Shown here piece after piece: positions 35,843-45,120 of a stretch of DNA of 64,000 nt (position 1 is the first letter of the stretch; the number at the start of each line of letters is the position of its first letter). The position numbers were made by a program, and so were the translations under genes. The stretch comes from Dyadobacter sp. 3J3 (GTDB lineage Bacteria; Bacteroidota; Bacteroidia; Cytophagales; Spirosomataceae). The DNA is taken from NCBI RefSeq assembly GCF_009801115.1, contig NZ_VTOL01000001.1:124001-188000 (forward strand), read 5' to 3'. Under the pieces are notes generated by a model that saw only the letters and a list, made by a program, of their open reading frames with translations, was not told the DNA's origin and ran no database searches.

Positions 35843-36664
35843 TTGATAAATTTAACATCCCTTTTGACACAGCCTATCTCCACCACAGATACAATTTTCA
35901 GCCCTTTTAAAGAATCACTGGGTGCGTATTGCTTTCCCGAGAAATTCACCTTTCCATTTGATTACGAACCACATCCTCTTTCATTACTGGCTGTGGAAAA
36001 GCTACAATCACATCTGGCTGATCAGGAAGAATGGGATCATAATTTTGGTTTAAAAGTTGATCAGGAAGGCGCTGTTATTGGAAAAATGTTTGGCGTTTTG
36101 GTTGTAAGAACGGAGAACGATGAAATCGGATATCTATCAGCGTTCTCGGGGAAACTGGCTGGCGGAAATCATCACACTAAATTCGTTCCGCCTATTTTTG
36201 ATGGCATGGCTGACGGCGGCTTCCTGAATACAGGCATGGAAAAACTTTCGATCATCAATCAGCAAATCAAAGTATTGGAAGATAAAAATTCAGATGTACA
36301 GAAGGAGGTGGATGCTCTGAAAACAATACGAAAAGCACATTCCGTTTCTTTGCAAAAAGAGATTTTTGACCAGTACAATTTCCTGAATCAGGGCGGTGAT
36401 AAAAAAAGCCTTTGTGAGATTTTTGAAGATGCGTCCTATAAAAATCCGCCTGCCGGAGCCGGAGAATGTGCCGCGCCAAAATTGCTACAATACGCTTTTC
36501 AGCAAAATATGCAGCCGATTGCCATGGCTGAATTCTGGTGGGGGTTATCTCCAAAATCTGATTTCTGGAAACATGGACATTTTTACCCCGCCTGTCGCGA
36601 AAAATGCGGGCCCATTCTGAGACATATGCTGGCAGGGATTGAAATGGATGAAAAACCGTTTTAA
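35843..36664 (+). CDS. N-terminal domain of a Bacteroidota RluA-type pseudouridine synthase, without catalytic domain
   Basis: 273 residues, from a TTG at 35843 (no in-frame ATG until residue 82; the promoter -7 element just upstream agrees). The whole protein matches the leading region of long RluA-family pseudouridine synthases of Bacteroidota: PEKFTFPFDYEPHPLSLLA, IGYLSAFSGKLAGG, FVPPIFDGMADGGF, PPAGAGECAAPKLLQYAF, MAEFWWG and HGHFYPACREKCGPILRHML. It stops at EMDEKPF, exactly where the synthase domain (RxD motif) would follow. The middle coiled coil is short. No remnant of the catalytic part follows in the 102 bases before the next gene. It may be an independent rRNA- or tRNA-binding protein or a truncated gene. 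Confidence 0.75.
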   Translation: MINLTSLLTQPISTTDTIFSPFKESLGAYCFPEKFTFPFDYEPHPLSLLAVEKLQSHLADQEEWDHNFGLKVDQEGAVIGKMFGVLVVRTENDEIGYLSAFSGKLAGGNHHTKFVPPIFDGMADGGFLNTGMEKLSIINQQIKVLEDKNSDVQKEVDALKTIRKAHSVSLQKEIFDQYNFLNQGGDKKSLCEIFEDASYKNPPAGAGECAAPKLLQYAFQQNMQPIAMAEFWWGLSPKSDFWKHGHFYPACREKCGPILRHMLAGIEMDEKPF

Positions 36665-36765
36665 ATTTTTTATTAAATAGATCTGTCTGTCTTCTGAAAA
36701 TTAAAATGGGTAAAACAAACCCTTTTATCACCTTTGTAAATATCGGCAGATAAACATCTCAATGT

Positions 36766-37866
36766 ATGTGGGCAGAAACATTTTATCCACTTTCCCAAAA
36801 GCAAAAATGGAAGCTGGGATTCGGGTTTGCGATTATTTATGTACCCATCCGTATCTACATAAATATTACTTTTTATAGTCAGTCAATTGTAGTCAACAAA
36901 TTTCCACTTTGGATTATAGAGCTAATCGTGAGTGGCCTATTTTACACATTATGGCTAAATTTTATTGAATGGGTCCAATATTACGTTGTCAGATTCCCCA
37001 GAAGTAAATATGTAAGTCATGACAAATTGCTGAGCCAGCTATTGACTTTATTCATTGCCATTGGCCTCGCAGCAATTTTCAATATCGCTTTCCGCGTATT
37101 TTGGCACTGGATGGAATCAATCTGGGATCCCCAGCTTTTTCATACAAACTCTCCGGTTGAGTTATTAATGATACAGCAGAAACGGCGTTCAAACAATGGA
37201 TTGACCGCTATGGCACTCATGGCTGCCTATTATCTGGCCTCAAATGTCCGGGTTTACCAGCACTTGCAGCAAGTACACATTAATGCCGAAAGACTTGAAA
37301 AAGAAAATATCAAGGCTCATTTCAATGCTCTGAAAAACCAGGTAAGTCCTCATTTCTTGTTTAATAATTTTAGTGTGTTAAGTACGCTTGTTGAATCAGA
37401 TAAGGAATTATCCATAGAATTTATCAGCAGACTGTCACAGGTCTATCGCTACATACTCGAACAGTCTGATTTTGACCAGATAAAACTACGCACCGAAATT
37501 GAATTTATGGAAACGTATATGTACCTGCTTAAAACCAGATTTGAAGAAAAGATAAATCTGGAAATCCACCTTTCCGAAGCGCAAATAGACACTTATTTCA
37601 TCGTACCGCTAACCTTACAATTACTGGTTGAAAACGCGGTAAAACATAACCAGATGTCGGTAACTTATCCGCTGGTTATAACAATTTGCATTGAAGACGA
37701 TTTTTTGGTTATCCGGAATCCGATTCAGCTGCGGGCACCAACCGAGGTCTCGACAGGAATTGGTTTAAACAATATTATTAACCGATATAAATTGCTTGTC
37801 AATAAACCCGTTTTGGTAGAAAACCTGCAAAATTTGTTTGTTGTTAAAATCCCTCTTATTTCATGA
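36766..37866 (+). CDS. LytS-family sensor histidine kinase (cassette A)
   Basis: 366 residues. Four hydrophobic segments (about 15-35, 45-65, 88-108, 146-160) precede a short coiled region and the His_kinase box NQVSPHFLFNNFSVL with His196. The ATPase part shows LLVENAVKHNQMS and GIGLNNIINRYKLL. The last 4 bases overlap the regulator start (ATGA), so they are made together. It is about half identical by eye to the kinase at 42242; the two kinase/LytTR/half-AraC sets look like duplicates. Confidence 0.92.
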   Translation: MWAETFYPLSQKQKWKLGFGFAIIYVPIRIYINITFYSQSIVVNKFPLWIIELIVSGLFYTLWLNFIEWVQYYVVRFPRSKYVSHDKLLSQLLTLFIAIGLAAIFNIAFRVFWHWMESIWDPQLFHTNSPVELLMIQQKRRSNNGLTAMALMAAYYLASNVRVYQHLQQVHINAERLEKENIKAHFNALKNQVSPHFLFNNFSVLSTLVESDKELSIEFISRLSQVYRYILEQSDFDQIKLRTEIEFMETYMYLLKTRFEEKINLEIHLSEAQIDTYFIVPLTLQLLVENAVKHNQMSVTYPLVITICIEDDFLVIRNPIQLRAPTEVSTGIGLNNIINRYKLLVNKPVLVENLQNLFVVKIPLIS

Positions 37867-38633
37867 ACGTTCTTATTATTGAAGATGAAACGCTTAGCGC
37901 AACAAGACTGGAAAATCTCGTATTGAGGTATGATCCTTCCGCCAATATACTGGCCAAAATACCTTCCGTAAAGGAAAGTATTGCTTGGTTAGAAAACGAT
38001 AATAACGCCGAACCGGATCTTATTTTTCTGGATATTATGCTGGAAGACGGTATGGGATTCAACATCATTGAACAGCTGAATCTTAAAATTCCGATCATAT
38101 TTACGACCGCTTATAACGAATATTCCCTGAAAGCATTTAAGGTAAACAGCGTTGATTATCTTTTAAAGCCAGTTCAGCGGGCCGAGCTGGATAGCGCGCT
38201 TAGTAAGTTTAAAAATGTGCATTATAACAACAAATATTTCCCGGATCTGAATTTGATCAAATCTTTGCTGCAATCACCACATCAGCATGATAATTATAAA
38301 GACAGATTTATGGCATCTGCCGGAACCCGGCTTTTTTGTATAAAAACTGCGGATATTGCGTATTTTACCATCGAACAAAAGGCTACTTTTCTCAGAACCT
38401 TTGACGGAAAACATCTGACTATGGATTATAGTCTTGATAAACTGATTCAACTGCTGGACCCAAGCCAGTTTTTTCGGATCAACAGATCGCTGATTATTTC
38501 ACTTGGCAGTATCAGTTCGATCAATACCTTATCGGCAGGCCGACTTAAACTCGAACTTTCGCCAATAGCCCAGCAGGAAATTTATGTAAGTACAGATCGT
38601 ATTTCTGATTTTAAACAATGGCTTGGTAAATAA
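37863..38633 (+). CDS. LytTR-family response regulator (cassette A)
   Basis: 256 residues; receiver with E7/D8, phospho-acceptor Asp57 (PDLIFLDIML) and Lys in DYLLKPVQ; LytTR DNA-binding domain from about 148 (YKDRFMASAGTRLFCIKTADI … FFRINRSLIISLGSI … IYVSTDRISDFKQWLGK). Overlaps the kinase by 4 nt. Close paralogue of the regulator at 43330. Confidence 0.93.
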   Translation: MNVLIIEDETLSATRLENLVLRYDPSANILAKIPSVKESIAWLENDNNAEPDLIFLDIMLEDGMGFNIIEQLNLKIPIIFTTAYNEYSLKAFKVNSVDYLLKPVQRAELDSALSKFKNVHYNNKYFPDLNLIKSLLQSPHQHDNYKDRFMASAGTRLFCIKTADIAYFTIEQKATFLRTFDGKHLTMDYSLDKLIQLLDPSQFFRINRSLIISLGSISSINTLSAGRLKLELSPIAQQEIYVSTDRISDFKQWLGK

Positions 38634-38804
38634 TTCCCGATTTTCATTCTTCCCCAAAAAAAGCCCGTTCGACTTCCAAAAGCCGTCATTAAGACTTTTT
38701 TATTTTTCCTAAAGCCTCCTTTTAAACACTTTTGACTGAACGTTGTCCGGTATAGAAACCAGACAATTTATTAGTCCATTTATTTTCATTTTGCCTGCTA
38801 AATT

Positions 38805-39545
38805 TTGGAAAAGCTAAACATACATAACAAGTGCATCCTGGCAAGCCTGGAAGCCAATGAGCTGGAATTGCTTTACCCATATAGTGACCGCCTGAGAGTA
38901 ATCGTGATCCTGGAAGGCAGTGGAAAAGTGACGTTGGATACAGTCTCATCCAGTTATCAAAAAGACAGTATATTCATCCTCCGTGCACAGCAAAATATTA
39001 GTTTTCAGACGTTTGTGAAAACAAAAATATTTACCATTATTTCCGGTTCATCACCAAAATCAGCTTTAAAAGACAAACCTTACATAACGACTTTTTCAAC
39101 GATGTTCGGTCAGATTGAATCGTTGGTTTCCAATAAATCTTTTGTTCAGGGTAAGGTGATGGAGCGGAGTATTGACAGAGAATCTGCAAACCAGATCATT
39201 AAACTTATTACGCATGAAATGCAAAACCGGCCGGATTCTAATAAGGAAATTATCAGAAACGGTGTTTTTACATTCATTCACATACTTGACAGAAATATAC
39301 AATATGTCAGAAAACACATTCCAGTCCTGCAATTTCATCCTGAAACAGACCAAATTCTGGAATACATCAAGCGACAGCTTCAACTTAATAATAAATTTGA
39401 TATTCAGGAAATTGCTTCCAGTTTTAAAGTATCCGAAGATTGCATCAGTGAAATCCTGATTGCGCGCACAGGTTTTACATTTAAAAAATTTATAGTGAAA
39501 TATCGTACTGATCTTTTCAAAAGCAAGCTTTTGAAATGGGTGTAG
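38805..39545 (+). CDS. AraC-like protein lacking the second HTH (cassette A)
   Basis: 246 residues from a TTG at 38805 (an in-frame TAA lies at 38799-38801 and the next Met is about residue 100, so no ATG start fits). The N-terminal half resembles the cupin sensor of AraC proteins (RVIVILEGSGKVTLDT … SIFILRAQQNISF). The C-terminus holds only one AraC helix-turn-helix and linker helix (IQEIASSFKVSEDCISEIL … TGFTFKKFIVKYRTDLFKSKLL), stopping where the second HTH should begin. The paralogue at 44206 stops at the same place. It follows the LytTR gene by 171 bp. Confidence 0.7.
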   Translation: MEKLNIHNKCILASLEANELELLYPYSDRLRVIVILEGSGKVTLDTVSSSYQKDSIFILRAQQNISFQTFVKTKIFTIISGSSPKSALKDKPYITTFSTMFGQIESLVSNKSFVQGKVMERSIDRESANQIIKLITHEMQNRPDSNKEIIRNGVFTFIHILDRNIQYVRKHIPVLQFHPETDQILEYIKRQLQLNNKFDIQEIASSFKVSEDCISEILIARTGFTFKKFIVKYRTDLFKSKLLKWV

Positions 39546-39603
39546 AAGTCCGATGGCTGACTACCAAAAGACAAGGTAAAAAGCTTTACATTAAACCTGT
39601 CAT

Positions 39604-40293
39604 TCAACGTTTTGCTATTTCAATTTGCGTACCGATTTCAGGCAAATGCAGGGTTAAACCAGCTTTTTTAAATTCTGCTATCGCCTCGGATTTGTCCAGT
39701 TTAATAAATCCGAATGTGTCATAGTGAACACCCAGAATCTGAGTTGTTTTAACAAAATTTGCTGCTTCAATCGCATCCTCCACGCCCATAGTCAAAACAT
39801 CACCTATTGGAAAAACGGCAAAATCCAGATCAGCCCATTTTGGAATCAGCGTCATATCCAGTGTAAGTGCAGTATCACCGCTGTAATAAAAATTTCCATC
39901 AACAGTTTTCAGTACAAATCCACTGGCTACACCAGCATAACTTCCATCTGAAAAACTGGCGGAATGTTGAGCTGAGACCGCTTTTACACTACCAAAATCA
40001 AAGGTTGTTTTGCCACCCGGATTCAATGGAAAAACATTTTCGACGCCCTGTGCATTAAAATAATTGTACAATTCCCAAATTCCTACTACCGTTGCACCTG
40101 TGCGGTTTGCGATGGGTACTACATCAAGCATATGATCAAAATGGCCGTGGGAGACAAAAATATAATCAGCTTTTATTTCTTCAATGTTAACGTCCTTCGC
40201 CAATTCATTTCCTGAAATGTAAGGATCAAATAGAATATGTTTTCCACCTGCAAATACAGAAAAACAAGAGTGGCCGTAATAGGTAATTTCCAT
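39604..40293 (-). CDS. UPF0173 metal-dependent hydrolase (metallo-beta-lactamase fold)
   Basis: 229 residues. Motif SHGHFDHMLD gives His49, His51, Asp53 and His54, and the GDTALTLDM and GVHYDTFGF segments give the other metal ligands. Start at YYGHSCF is the family norm. UPF0173 (YtkL-like) proteins are thought to hydrolyse a small substrate, but the true substrate is unknown. Convergent with the half-AraC gene, 58 bp apart. Confidence 0.9.
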   Translation of the reverse strand: MEITYYGHSCFSVFAGGKHILFDPYISGNELAKDVNIEEIKADYIFVSHGHFDHMLDVVPIANRTGATVVGIWELYNYFNAQGVENVFPLNPGGKTTFDFGSVKAVSAQHSASFSDGSYAGVASGFVLKTVDGNFYYSGDTALTLDMTLIPKWADLDFAVFPIGDVLTMGVEDAIEAANFVKTTQILGVHYDTFGFIKLDKSEAIAEFKKAGLTLHLPEIGTQIEIAKR

Positions 40294-40620
40294 AATCTGT
40301 TTATTTTAGTTGATTGATTTTAAAACAGCTAACAGCAAATTCCAGACAAATGAGAACGTTGTTAAGTACAAATATAAGTGATTGATAAACTTAAATAATA
40401 CGAAGTCTAATCCGTTTTCATTTTAGCGAAACAAAATTATCTCAGGGAATACTACCTGAGCTGAAAATCGAAATTTGGTCAATGTATACCGCTCCGCATT
40501 TTTTTTAATTAATCAATTATTATACACGTCTCAGAAAAATGTGACTTAATTTGAAGAAATATTAGAATTTTATTCTTTCCAAAAAATTATTGGTAATCTT
40601 CGGGTCAAATACTCAAAATC
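40294..40620. other. Divergent intergenic region
   Basis: This 327-base AT-rich spacer separates the starts of the hydrolase and the small gene at 40621, so it must hold at least two promoters. One short dyad, ctcagg/cctgag near 40441-40460, is the only structure seen. Confidence 0.4.
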
Positions 40621-40920
40621 ATGGCGGAACTACAACTTACCGGCCTCCAAAGACGGGCTGAAAAATATATCAACAAACAAATAACCTATGCAAAAATGCC
40701 AGGCGAGTTTGTTCGTGGCAATTTTATAGGTTATGATAATGAGTCGATAGACCGGGCAGTGATTCAACTTTCCAACGCGGCCGACAGAATTACGATTCCG
40801 CTAATGTATGTTGTCAATTATTTCGAGGAGCAGGATGATCTGAAAAGAGATGATGTCAGCAATGAAGGTTACGAAAAACGGCCTGCTTACAAACCGCATA
40901 AAAAGTCTTCTTCCATGTAA
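40621..40920 (+). CDS. Unrecognised 99-residue protein
   Basis: Small soluble protein: an N-terminal basic helix (LQRRAEKYINKQITYA), a beta-like middle (GNFIGYDNESIDRAVIQLSN … RITIPLMYVVNYF) and a charged C-terminus (EEQDDLKRDD … KPHKKSSS). No family recognised. Convergent with the AlkA-like gene. Confidence 0.5.
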   Translation: MAELQLTGLQRRAEKYINKQITYAKMPGEFVRGNFIGYDNESIDRAVIQLSNAADRITIPLMYVVNYFEEQDDLKRDDVSNEGYEKRPAYKPHKKSSSM

Positions 40921-40947
40921 GATTAAAATAATTTTGCTGTAAAACGA

Positions 40948-41607
40948 TTAACTTCTGAACGGCGAAGAAAGATAATGATGCCATAAAATCATAGTCGCTA
41001 CGGTCCTATATGGTTTCCAAAACGCAGCCACTTCTAACAGATTTTCACGGGGTGTTTCCTTGGGCAGTTTTTTAGCTCTTTTTAAAGCATTCACTGCCGC
41101 CAGGTCACCTACCGGAAAAATATCCGCTCTTTGTAAAACAAACATCAGATAAACATCGGTCGTCCAGTTACCAATTCCTTTCAACGCGGTAAGCTGGCTT
41201 CTTACGTCATCATTCGGCAACCTTCCTAAAACATCCAGATCCAGTCTTTTTTCAACCAATGCCAAAGCAAGACTTCTTAAATAAATCGTTTTTTGCCTAC
41301 TAACATAACAGGCTTTCAACTCTTCATCGCTTAGTTTAAGAATATTTTCAGGCGTTAATGTTATCGTTTTTTCCTGCAATTTCTTCAATGCTGCAAGTGC
41401 CGAAGCCAGGGAAACCTGCTGTTCGAGAATGATGTGTACCAGCGTTTCATAGGTGTTAGGCCGCGTCCACATGGGCGGATAGCCGTGGTCCTTTATGATC
41501 GCACCCAAATCACTATCCATATCAGCCAGTTGATCACAAATGGTGTGAAAATTCTCTGATGAAAATGTTTCGAAGAACGAATCATTTGCTGGTTTCTCTA
41601 TTCCCAT
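40948..41607 (-). CDS. DNA-3-methyladenine glycosylase (AlkA-like, HhH-GPD)
   Basis: 219 residues. The helix-hairpin-helix/GPD signature is at about 141-168: ALKGIGNWTTDVYLMF then PVGD with catalytic Asp168. It removes alkylated purines from DNA. It overlaps the Ogt gene by 10 bases, so the two make an alkylation-repair operon, with the methyltransferase first. Shorter than E. coli AlkA because the N-terminal domain is missing, as in many related bacteria. Confidence 0.92.
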   Translation of the reverse strand: MGIEKPANDSFFETFSSENFHTICDQLADMDSDLGAIIKDHGYPPMWTRPNTYETLVHIILEQQVSLASALAALKKLQEKTITLTPENILKLSDEELKACYVSRQKTIYLRSLALALVEKRLDLDVLGRLPNDDVRSQLTALKGIGNWTTDVYLMFVLQRADIFPVGDLAAVNALKRAKKLPKETPRENLLEVAAFWKPYRTVATMILWHHYLSSPFRS

Positions 41608-42101
41608 AAGGAGGTTTGCTTAAAAGTTTTTTCCATGTCTAAAAGAATTGTTTTGTTCGCAATTCCACCGCCAAATCCCACCAATTTACCGGTGGCTCCG
41701 ATCACACGGTGGCAGGGAGCGATAATGGAAACAGGATTTTTATTTGCTGCTCCGCCAACGGCGCGCACAGCCTGCGGATTCCCGATTTGTTTCGCAATTT
41801 GTCCGTAAGTTCTTGTTTCTCCAAAGGGAATTGTAAGTAACGCTTCCCACACTTGCTTTTGAAATTCCGAGCCCTTAAAATCAAGTTTGATAGAAAAAAC
41901 TTTCCGTTTTTTGGCAAAGTATTCAATCAGCTGTTTTTCAGTTTCCAGAAGAATCGGGTGATTACTATCCTCCAAACCGAAAGTTATTCCGGTCCTTCCA
42001 GAATCGTCTTTTTCCCACAAAATCGCAGAAAGGCCTTTTTCACTGGCCACCAATGTTAATTTTCCAACTGGTGATTCTATTGTTTTCAAGTAAGATTCCA
42101 T
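41598..42101 (-). CDS. ogt: Methylated-DNA-[protein]-cysteine S-methyltransferase
   Basis: 167 residues. Active-site PCHRVIG with acceptor Cys130, helix-turn-helix part TYGQIAKQIGNPQAVRAVGGA, and FGGGIANKTILLDME. It repairs O6-methylguanine by a one-time transfer of the methyl group to itself. First gene of the two-gene repair operon, and divergent from the cassette B kinase 140 bp away. Length fits Ogt without an Ada N-terminus. Confidence 0.95.
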   Translation of the reverse strand: MESYLKTIESPVGKLTLVASEKGLSAILWEKDDSGRTGITFGLEDSNHPILLETEKQLIEYFAKKRKVFSIKLDFKGSEFQKQVWEALLTIPFGETRTYGQIAKQIGNPQAVRAVGGAANKNPVSIIAPCHRVIGATGKLVGFGGGIANKTILLDMEKTFKQTSLWE

Positions 42102-42241
42102 TGATTTGCCTTTTAATAAAATAAGAGCAGTTTTAATTTTCCCGATCTTATAAAGCCATTCTGTCCATTTAAAACCGTAATATCAAAAAAATTATTCACT
42201 TCAGGTCTTTTGTTTTATATTGAGCTGACTTTCAAATTACC

Positions 42242-43333
42242 ATGTGGCGTTCAGTTTTTGATAAGAAATGGTTACTCGGCTTTGCCTTGGCCGTTATTTA
42301 CATTCCGCTAAGAACATTCATTAATGTCCAGCAGGATATTTGGTACATTGTCCTGACCAAGCTGCCACTCTTTCTGATTGAAATTCTGGTTAGTACTATT
42401 TTTTATACCGGCTGGATTTACATGATTGACTGGGGACTAAAAAAGCTTGCGCAGGTTACCGGCAGCGATAAATCCTCGGAATTTAGTCTTTCCACTCAGC
42501 TCGTTACATTGATACCGGCAGTTTTGCTGGCATTACTATTCAACCGGATACTGATTTTTACATGGGCGTTTATGGAATCTTTCTGGGATCATATACCCAT
42601 GACATTCTCTCACGCTCCCAGGCATTCATTTCCTGTATTAAGTAGCAGATATAAAGCAAATCAGGCTTTGACAATACTTGCCCTGATCTCGGCCTATTAT
42701 TTATGTGTAAGCAATCAGGTACAGGAGAATTTGAAAAAGGTGCTTGTAGATTCACAAATACTTGAAAAGGAAAACATTAACGCCCGATTTCTGGCTTTAA
42801 AAAATCAGATCAGTCCGCATTTTCTGTTTAATAATTTAAGTGTCCTCGCTTCACTTGTAGAATCCCATCCTGAAAAATCAAGTGAATTTATCCATCAGCT
42901 TTCCATGGCGTATCGATACATTTTGCAGCAGGCAGAATTGCGGCAGATTAGCCTGAAAGATGAAATGAATTTTCTGGAAACGTATACCTTTTTATTAAGA
43001 ACCCGGTTCAAAGAAAAGGTCATCATTGAGGCAAATTTATCAACAAAAGATTTGGAAACTTTTTCGCTTATCCCGTTAACATTACAGCTTTTAATTGAAA
43101 ATGCTATTAAGCACAATACGATGTCGCTCGCGAATCCGCTTCTTGTCAAAATATATATTGAAGAAAAAATGCTGGTAGTAAGTAATCCACTGCAAATCCG
43201 CATACTGAGTGAACCGACTACACAACTTGGACTAAAAAATATTATCAATCGCTATAATCTACTTTTGAATAAACAAGTTCTTATCGAAAAAACGACTGAA
43301 AATTTTGTCGTAAAAGTTCCTTTAATCGCATGA
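42242..43333 (+). CDS. LytS-family sensor histidine kinase (cassette B)
   Basis: 363 residues. Same layout as the kinase at 36766 (four hydrophobic segments, then NQISPHFLFNNLSVLASLVES with His193 in two overlapping parts, then LLIENAIKHNTMS). Overlaps the next gene by 4 nt. The two sets also share the N-terminal motif KW-LGFALAVIYIPLR / KWKLGFGFAIIYVPIR, which marks them as duplicates. Confidence 0.92.
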   Translation: MWRSVFDKKWLLGFALAVIYIPLRTFINVQQDIWYIVLTKLPLFLIEILVSTIFYTGWIYMIDWGLKKLAQVTGSDKSSEFSLSTQLVTLIPAVLLALLFNRILIFTWAFMESFWDHIPMTFSHAPRHSFPVLSSRYKANQALTILALISAYYLCVSNQVQENLKKVLVDSQILEKENINARFLALKNQISPHFLFNNLSVLASLVESHPEKSSEFIHQLSMAYRYILQQAELRQISLKDEMNFLETYTFLLRTRFKEKVIIEANLSTKDLETFSLIPLTLQLLIENAIKHNTMSLANPLLVKIYIEEKMLVVSNPLQIRILSEPTTQLGLKNIINRYNLLLNKQVLIEKTTENFVVKVPLIA

Positions 43334-44082
43334 ACATACTTATTGTAGAAGATGAGGAATTGAGTGCAGAGCGGCTTCATAAGCTGATTATGACAATAGA
43401 TCCATCCATTCATTTACTTGGAATATTCCCATCCGTTTTGCAAACTATTGGTTATTTTGAAAATGAATCGTCCGTAAAACCCGATCTGATTTTTCTGGAC
43501 ATACATCTTGAAGATGGTGACGGTTTCAGGATCATCGAACATCTGAATTTAATGATTCCCATTATTTTCACTACCGCTTTTGATGAATACACGCTCAAAG
43601 CATTCAAGACCAATAGTATCGATTATCTTTTGAAGCCTGTCAGTCCGTTGGAGCTACAAGCATCGCTATCCAAATTCAAAAAACTATCAGAGGCTGCTGA
43701 AAATAAACGAACGATTATTGAGCAAACATTCGATTCTGAAAAATATAAAGACCGTTTTTTGTGCACAGCCGGCTCACGGTTTTTTACTTTTAAAACGACA
43801 GAAATAGCCTATTTTACGATAGAGCAAAGAGCTACTTTTTTACGATTATTCGACGGACGGCATTTTGCCATAGAATATAGTCTCGACAAATTATGCCAGA
43901 TGATTGATCCGGGACAGTTTTTTCGTATCAACCGGACGATGCTGATCTGCTTTGCTGCCATTAATAATATTCAGATTATTTCGGCAGGCAAATTGAAATT
44001 GGAGCTAAATCCGGCTCTTTCAAAAGAAACATACGTAAGTCCGGACCGCATTACAGAGTTCAAAATCTGGCTCGGCAAGTAA
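43330..44082 (+). CDS. LytTR-family response regulator (cassette B)
   Basis: 250 residues; phospho-acceptor Asp57 (PDLIFLDIHL), Lys in DYLLKPVS, LytTR domain from about 142 (YKDRFLCTAGSRFFTFKTTEI … FFRINRTMLICFAAI … TYVSPDRITEFKIWLGK). Overlaps the kinase by 4 nt. Paralogue of 37863-38633, most similar in the LytTR domain, which suggests shared target sites. Confidence 0.93.
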   Translation: MNILIVEDEELSAERLHKLIMTIDPSIHLLGIFPSVLQTIGYFENESSVKPDLIFLDIHLEDGDGFRIIEHLNLMIPIIFTTAFDEYTLKAFKTNSIDYLLKPVSPLELQASLSKFKKLSEAAENKRTIIEQTFDSEKYKDRFLCTAGSRFFTFKTTEIAYFTIEQRATFLRLFDGRHFAIEYSLDKLCQMIDPGQFFRINRTMLICFAAINNIQIISAGKLKLELNPALSKETYVSPDRITEFKIWLGK

Positions 44083-44205
44083 ACTGACCGGCAATTCTGC
44101 GAGTAAAAACAGCTTCTTGAACACTGAAAAATGACATTCAGACAATTCCATTTTTTACCCGTTAGTTTATTTATAAACTTGGTTACAAACAGAATTGTCA
44201 GCACA

Positions 44206-44976
44206 ATGCCAGCTATAAAATTTAACGCCCTGAAAAGGTTTCATCTGCTTCAAAGTAAAACCCGAATCTGGGAATCATGCGGCGAGCAGCTCGAACATTA
44301 CCGGATTATTTTCATTTTGTCGGGACAAGGTAAATTTATCCTGAACGGTGAAATATGCTGTTATTTTCAAAAAGGAGTTATTTTCTTAAAACCAGGACAA
44401 CAGCCCATTTTCCAGGAAGACAAAGAAACTGAAATATTTGTGGTTGCTTTTGATACCTACCTGGCAGAGGATTTTCAAAAGAAAAAACTGTTCAGTCCGG
44501 ATTTTGCCGATACATACAAACAATCCGAAAACCTGTGTAACAATTACTTATTAATTCAGGGCCGACCAATTCCAAACGAACGCGACGGAAAAACAATCAC
44601 GTATTTGATTATTCAAATCCTATTCGAACTTGCTCAGCAACCTGCGTCTCATCTCAAAATGATAAAAGGCTGTATCGATATGATTGTAACTGTTTTGGCA
44701 AGAAATAATTACAGAAGTCAACCGGCAGACGAGCATTCTGAAATTGAACTTACCGAGTCAATAATTGACTATATAAAAAGCGAACTTCAACAAAAAAAGA
44801 CCGTCAGGATACCTAATCTGCTACTGATGTTTAATACCTCCGAGGAAATTCTAAACCTTTACATCATGAACCGTACGGGCATGTCACTGCGGAATTTCAT
44901 CTTCAAATTTAAAGCTGATCTTTTTAAGGCAAATATGCTGAAGGTTGATGTTGAGGAATTGGTTGGGTATTTGTAG
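44206..44976 (+). CDS. AraC-like protein lacking the second HTH (cassette B)
   Basis: 256 residues from the ATG at 44206, chosen since it aligns with the paralogue's start; an ATG at 44131 would add 25 residues. N-terminal cupin-like half (YRIIFILSGQGKFILNG … GVIFLKPGQQPIF), C-terminal single helix-turn-helix (RIPNLLLMFNTSEEILNLY … TGMSLRNFIFKFKADLFKANML), then only ten more residues. The second HTH is missing at the same point as in 38805-39545. Followed by a strong terminator. Confidence 0.7.
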   Translation: MPAIKFNALKRFHLLQSKTRIWESCGEQLEHYRIIFILSGQGKFILNGEICCYFQKGVIFLKPGQQPIFQEDKETEIFVVAFDTYLAEDFQKKKLFSPDFADTYKQSENLCNNYLLIQGRPIPNERDGKTITYLIIQILFELAQQPASHLKMIKGCIDMIVTVLARNNYRSQPADEHSEIELTESIIDYIKSELQQKKTVRIPNLLLMFNTSEEILNLYIMNRTGMSLRNFIFKFKADLFKANMLKVDVEELVGYL

Positions 44977-45002
44977 GTTTTTTCGTTTAGCATATCAAAA
45001 CG

Positions 45003-45029
45003 AAAAGCTACCCATTTGAGGTAGCTTTT
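45003..45029 (+). terminator. Rho-independent terminator
   Basis: aaaagctacc (45003-45012) / ggtagctttt (45020-45029), perfect 10-bp stem with a 7-base loop and a T-run. Ends cassette B. Confidence 0.85.
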
Positions 45030-45046
45030 TATCTTAAACTCTATTG

Positions 45047-45120
45047 TGGAGAATATCGGATTCGAACCGATCACCTCTTCACTGCCAGCGAAGCGCTCTA
45101 GCCAAATGAGCTAATCCCCC
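45047..45120 (-). tRNA. tRNA-Ala (anticodon GGC)
   Basis: Reads on the minus strand from 45120. Acceptor GGGGGAT pairs with ATTCTCC, including the G3:U70 wobble that marks alanine tRNA. D-arm GCTC…GAGC, anticodon stem CTTCG/CGAAG with loop CTGGCAG (anticodon GGC), T-arm with loop TTCGAAT. Discriminator A at 45047. The CCA end is not encoded. Confidence 0.95.

Noticed and set aside
36267..36731. 154-residue minus-strand open frame
   Set aside because: Antisense shadow of the pseudouridine-synthase-like gene.
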